Source of the DNA: Euryarchaeota archaeon UBA89
Lineage (GTDB): Archaea; Thermoplasmatota; Poseidoniia; Poseidoniales; Thalassarchaeaceae
Length of the DNA stretch: 6,209 bases
Direction of reading: 5' to 3'
Assembly (NCBI GenBank): GCA_002495525.1
Contig: DAFS01000041.1
Location: forward strand, 11,249 to 17,457
A program made the translations under genes and the position numbers. Position 1 is the stretch's first letter. Every line of letters begins with the position of its first letter. Below are positions 5,736 to 6,209 of the stretch, one piece after another. The notes below the pieces were generated by a model. That model saw only the letters and a list, made by a program, of their open reading frames with translations. It had not been told where the DNA came from and did not search any database.

Positions 5736-5745
5736 CTATTTTGAA
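5736..5745 (-). promoter_or_regulatory. TATA-like box of tRNA-Ile
   Basis: On the - strand TTCAAAATAG is centred about 31 nt before the tRNA 5' end. With usual archaeal spacing, transcription would begin about 4 nt before the mature tRNA. The match to a TATA consensus is partial. Confidence 0.35.
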
Positions 5746-5838
5746 GATGTCCCTTGTCTAATCATGAGTTTCTTCCGACAATTGTTTGTTTAGTTTGCGG
5801 CAGAGTCATGAAGTACCTACTCGTCGAGCGACTCACAC

Positions 5839-6209
5839 ATGGTGGTCGTGAGTGGTTCTTCGGGCCGTGATGTAGCAGAAGCCTTGGCTCCACTTTTGGG
5901 TATGCAGTACATCGAACTGGTAACCAGAAGATTCCCTGATAGTGAGGGATATGTACGTATTCCAGAAGATGCAATTGATTCAATTCGTGCAGAACCAGTG
6001 ATTCTAGTCTCTAATACGTATCCTGATTCAGGAATTCTTCAGACAATTCTTCTTCTAGAGGCAATAGGAGATGTTAGGAAAGGCGATCTGGAAAATCTCA
6101 AAGGAGTGGAACCACAAAGTATGCCAGATGTTGGTGCTGGAATATATTTAGCAATACCATACTATGGATATTCAAGACAAGATAAGCGATTCTCAAAGGG
6201 TGAAGTTAT
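5839..6209 (+). CDS. prs: Ribose-phosphate pyrophosphokinase (PRPP synthetase), 5' part, cut by window end
   Basis: The enzyme makes PRPP from ribose 5-phosphate and ATP in the cytoplasm, feeding nucleotide, histidine and tryptophan synthesis. The first 123 residues are present. VVVSGSSGRDVAEALA at 2-17 is the N-terminal Rossmann-like strand and helix. FPDSEGYVRI at 32-41 matches the ATP-contacting F.D.E segment (F32, D34, E36). VILVSNTYPDS at 54-64 and IPYYGYSRQDKRF at 106-118 match the conserved IPYFGYARQDR block. Residues about 81-97 form an insertion of about 18 residues compared with E. coli Prs recalled from memory. ATG 5839 fits the family N-terminus, although no Shine-Dalgarno sequence is visible; an ATG at 5808 is in another frame. 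The gene is divergent from tRNA-Ile. The PRPP-binding loop and C-terminal half lie outside the window. Confidence 0.95.
   Translation, partial: MVVVSGSSGRDVAEALAPLLGMQYIELVTRRFPDSEGYVRIPEDAIDSIRAEPVILVSNTYPDSGILQTILLLEAIGDVRKGDLENLKGVEPQSMPDVGAGIYLAIPYYGYSRQDKRFSKGEV

Noticed and set aside
5808..5870. ATG at 5808 (MKYLLVERLTHGG...) as a prs start or separate small gene
   Set aside because: It is in another frame from prs and stops after 20 codons. The family N-terminus fits the ATG at 5839.
5762..5983. 73-codon - strand frame over the prs start
   Set aside because: It overlaps the conserved N-terminus of PRPP synthetase and has no family resemblance.
1..6209. CRISPR array, insertion sequence, prophage or defence island
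   Set aside because: No repeat-spacer pattern, transposase, integrase, terminal repeats or recognised defence domains are present on either strand.

Overview
The window looks like chromosomal DNA from a planktonic archaeon. It is AT-rich and densely packed with genes. The clearest archaeal marker is a full-length deoxyhypusine synthase, an enzyme confined to archaea and eukaryotes. UvrB (shared with bacteria by only some archaea), an archaeal-style PRPP synthetase and a double PRC-barrel protein fit the same picture. A small bacterial-style Hc1/H1-like basic protein and a bacterial-type NER gene next to archaeal genes suggest a mesophilic marine euryarchaeote, such as the Thermoplasmatota / Marine Group II (Poseidoniales) lineage. 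That lineage assignment is inferred from gene content and was not tested by phylogeny.

Layout. (1) Positions 1-2147, + strand: the 3' part of uvrB, followed after 26 nt (or a 4-nt overlap, depending on start) by deoxyhypusine synthase, ending in a T-rich terminator. (2) Positions 2263-2442, + strand: a 59-residue Hc1/histone-H1-like protein. It converges on the next operon through a small dyad that contains both stop codons. (3) Positions 4735 down to 2458, - strand: a two-gene operon. The first gene is an atypical class III PLP aminotransferase of 501 aa. The second is a 244-aa protein that reads as an extended SDR / sugar-epimerase fold whose N-terminal nucleotide-binding signature has been lost. 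(4) Positions 4736-5019: a 284-bp divergent intergenic region rich in short dyads. (5) Positions 5020-5607, + strand: a protein with two PRC-barrel-like units. (6) Positions 5709-5632, - strand: tRNA-Ile(GAU) with encoded CCA, a promoter-like box upstream and an oligo-T stop downstream. (7) Positions 5839-6209, + strand: the 5' part of PRPP synthetase, cut by the window end.

How the genes relate. uvrB and deoxyhypusine synthase are housekeeping genes (excision repair; hypusine formation on aIF5A) that probably share a transcript without sharing a pathway. The aminotransferase and the degenerate SDR-like protein are the only pair whose spacing implies joint function. Both depart from their families at key positions, so this pair is the best candidate here for an undescribed activity; its substrate cannot be read from the sequence. 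I see no CRISPR array, transposon, prophage or recognised defence system.
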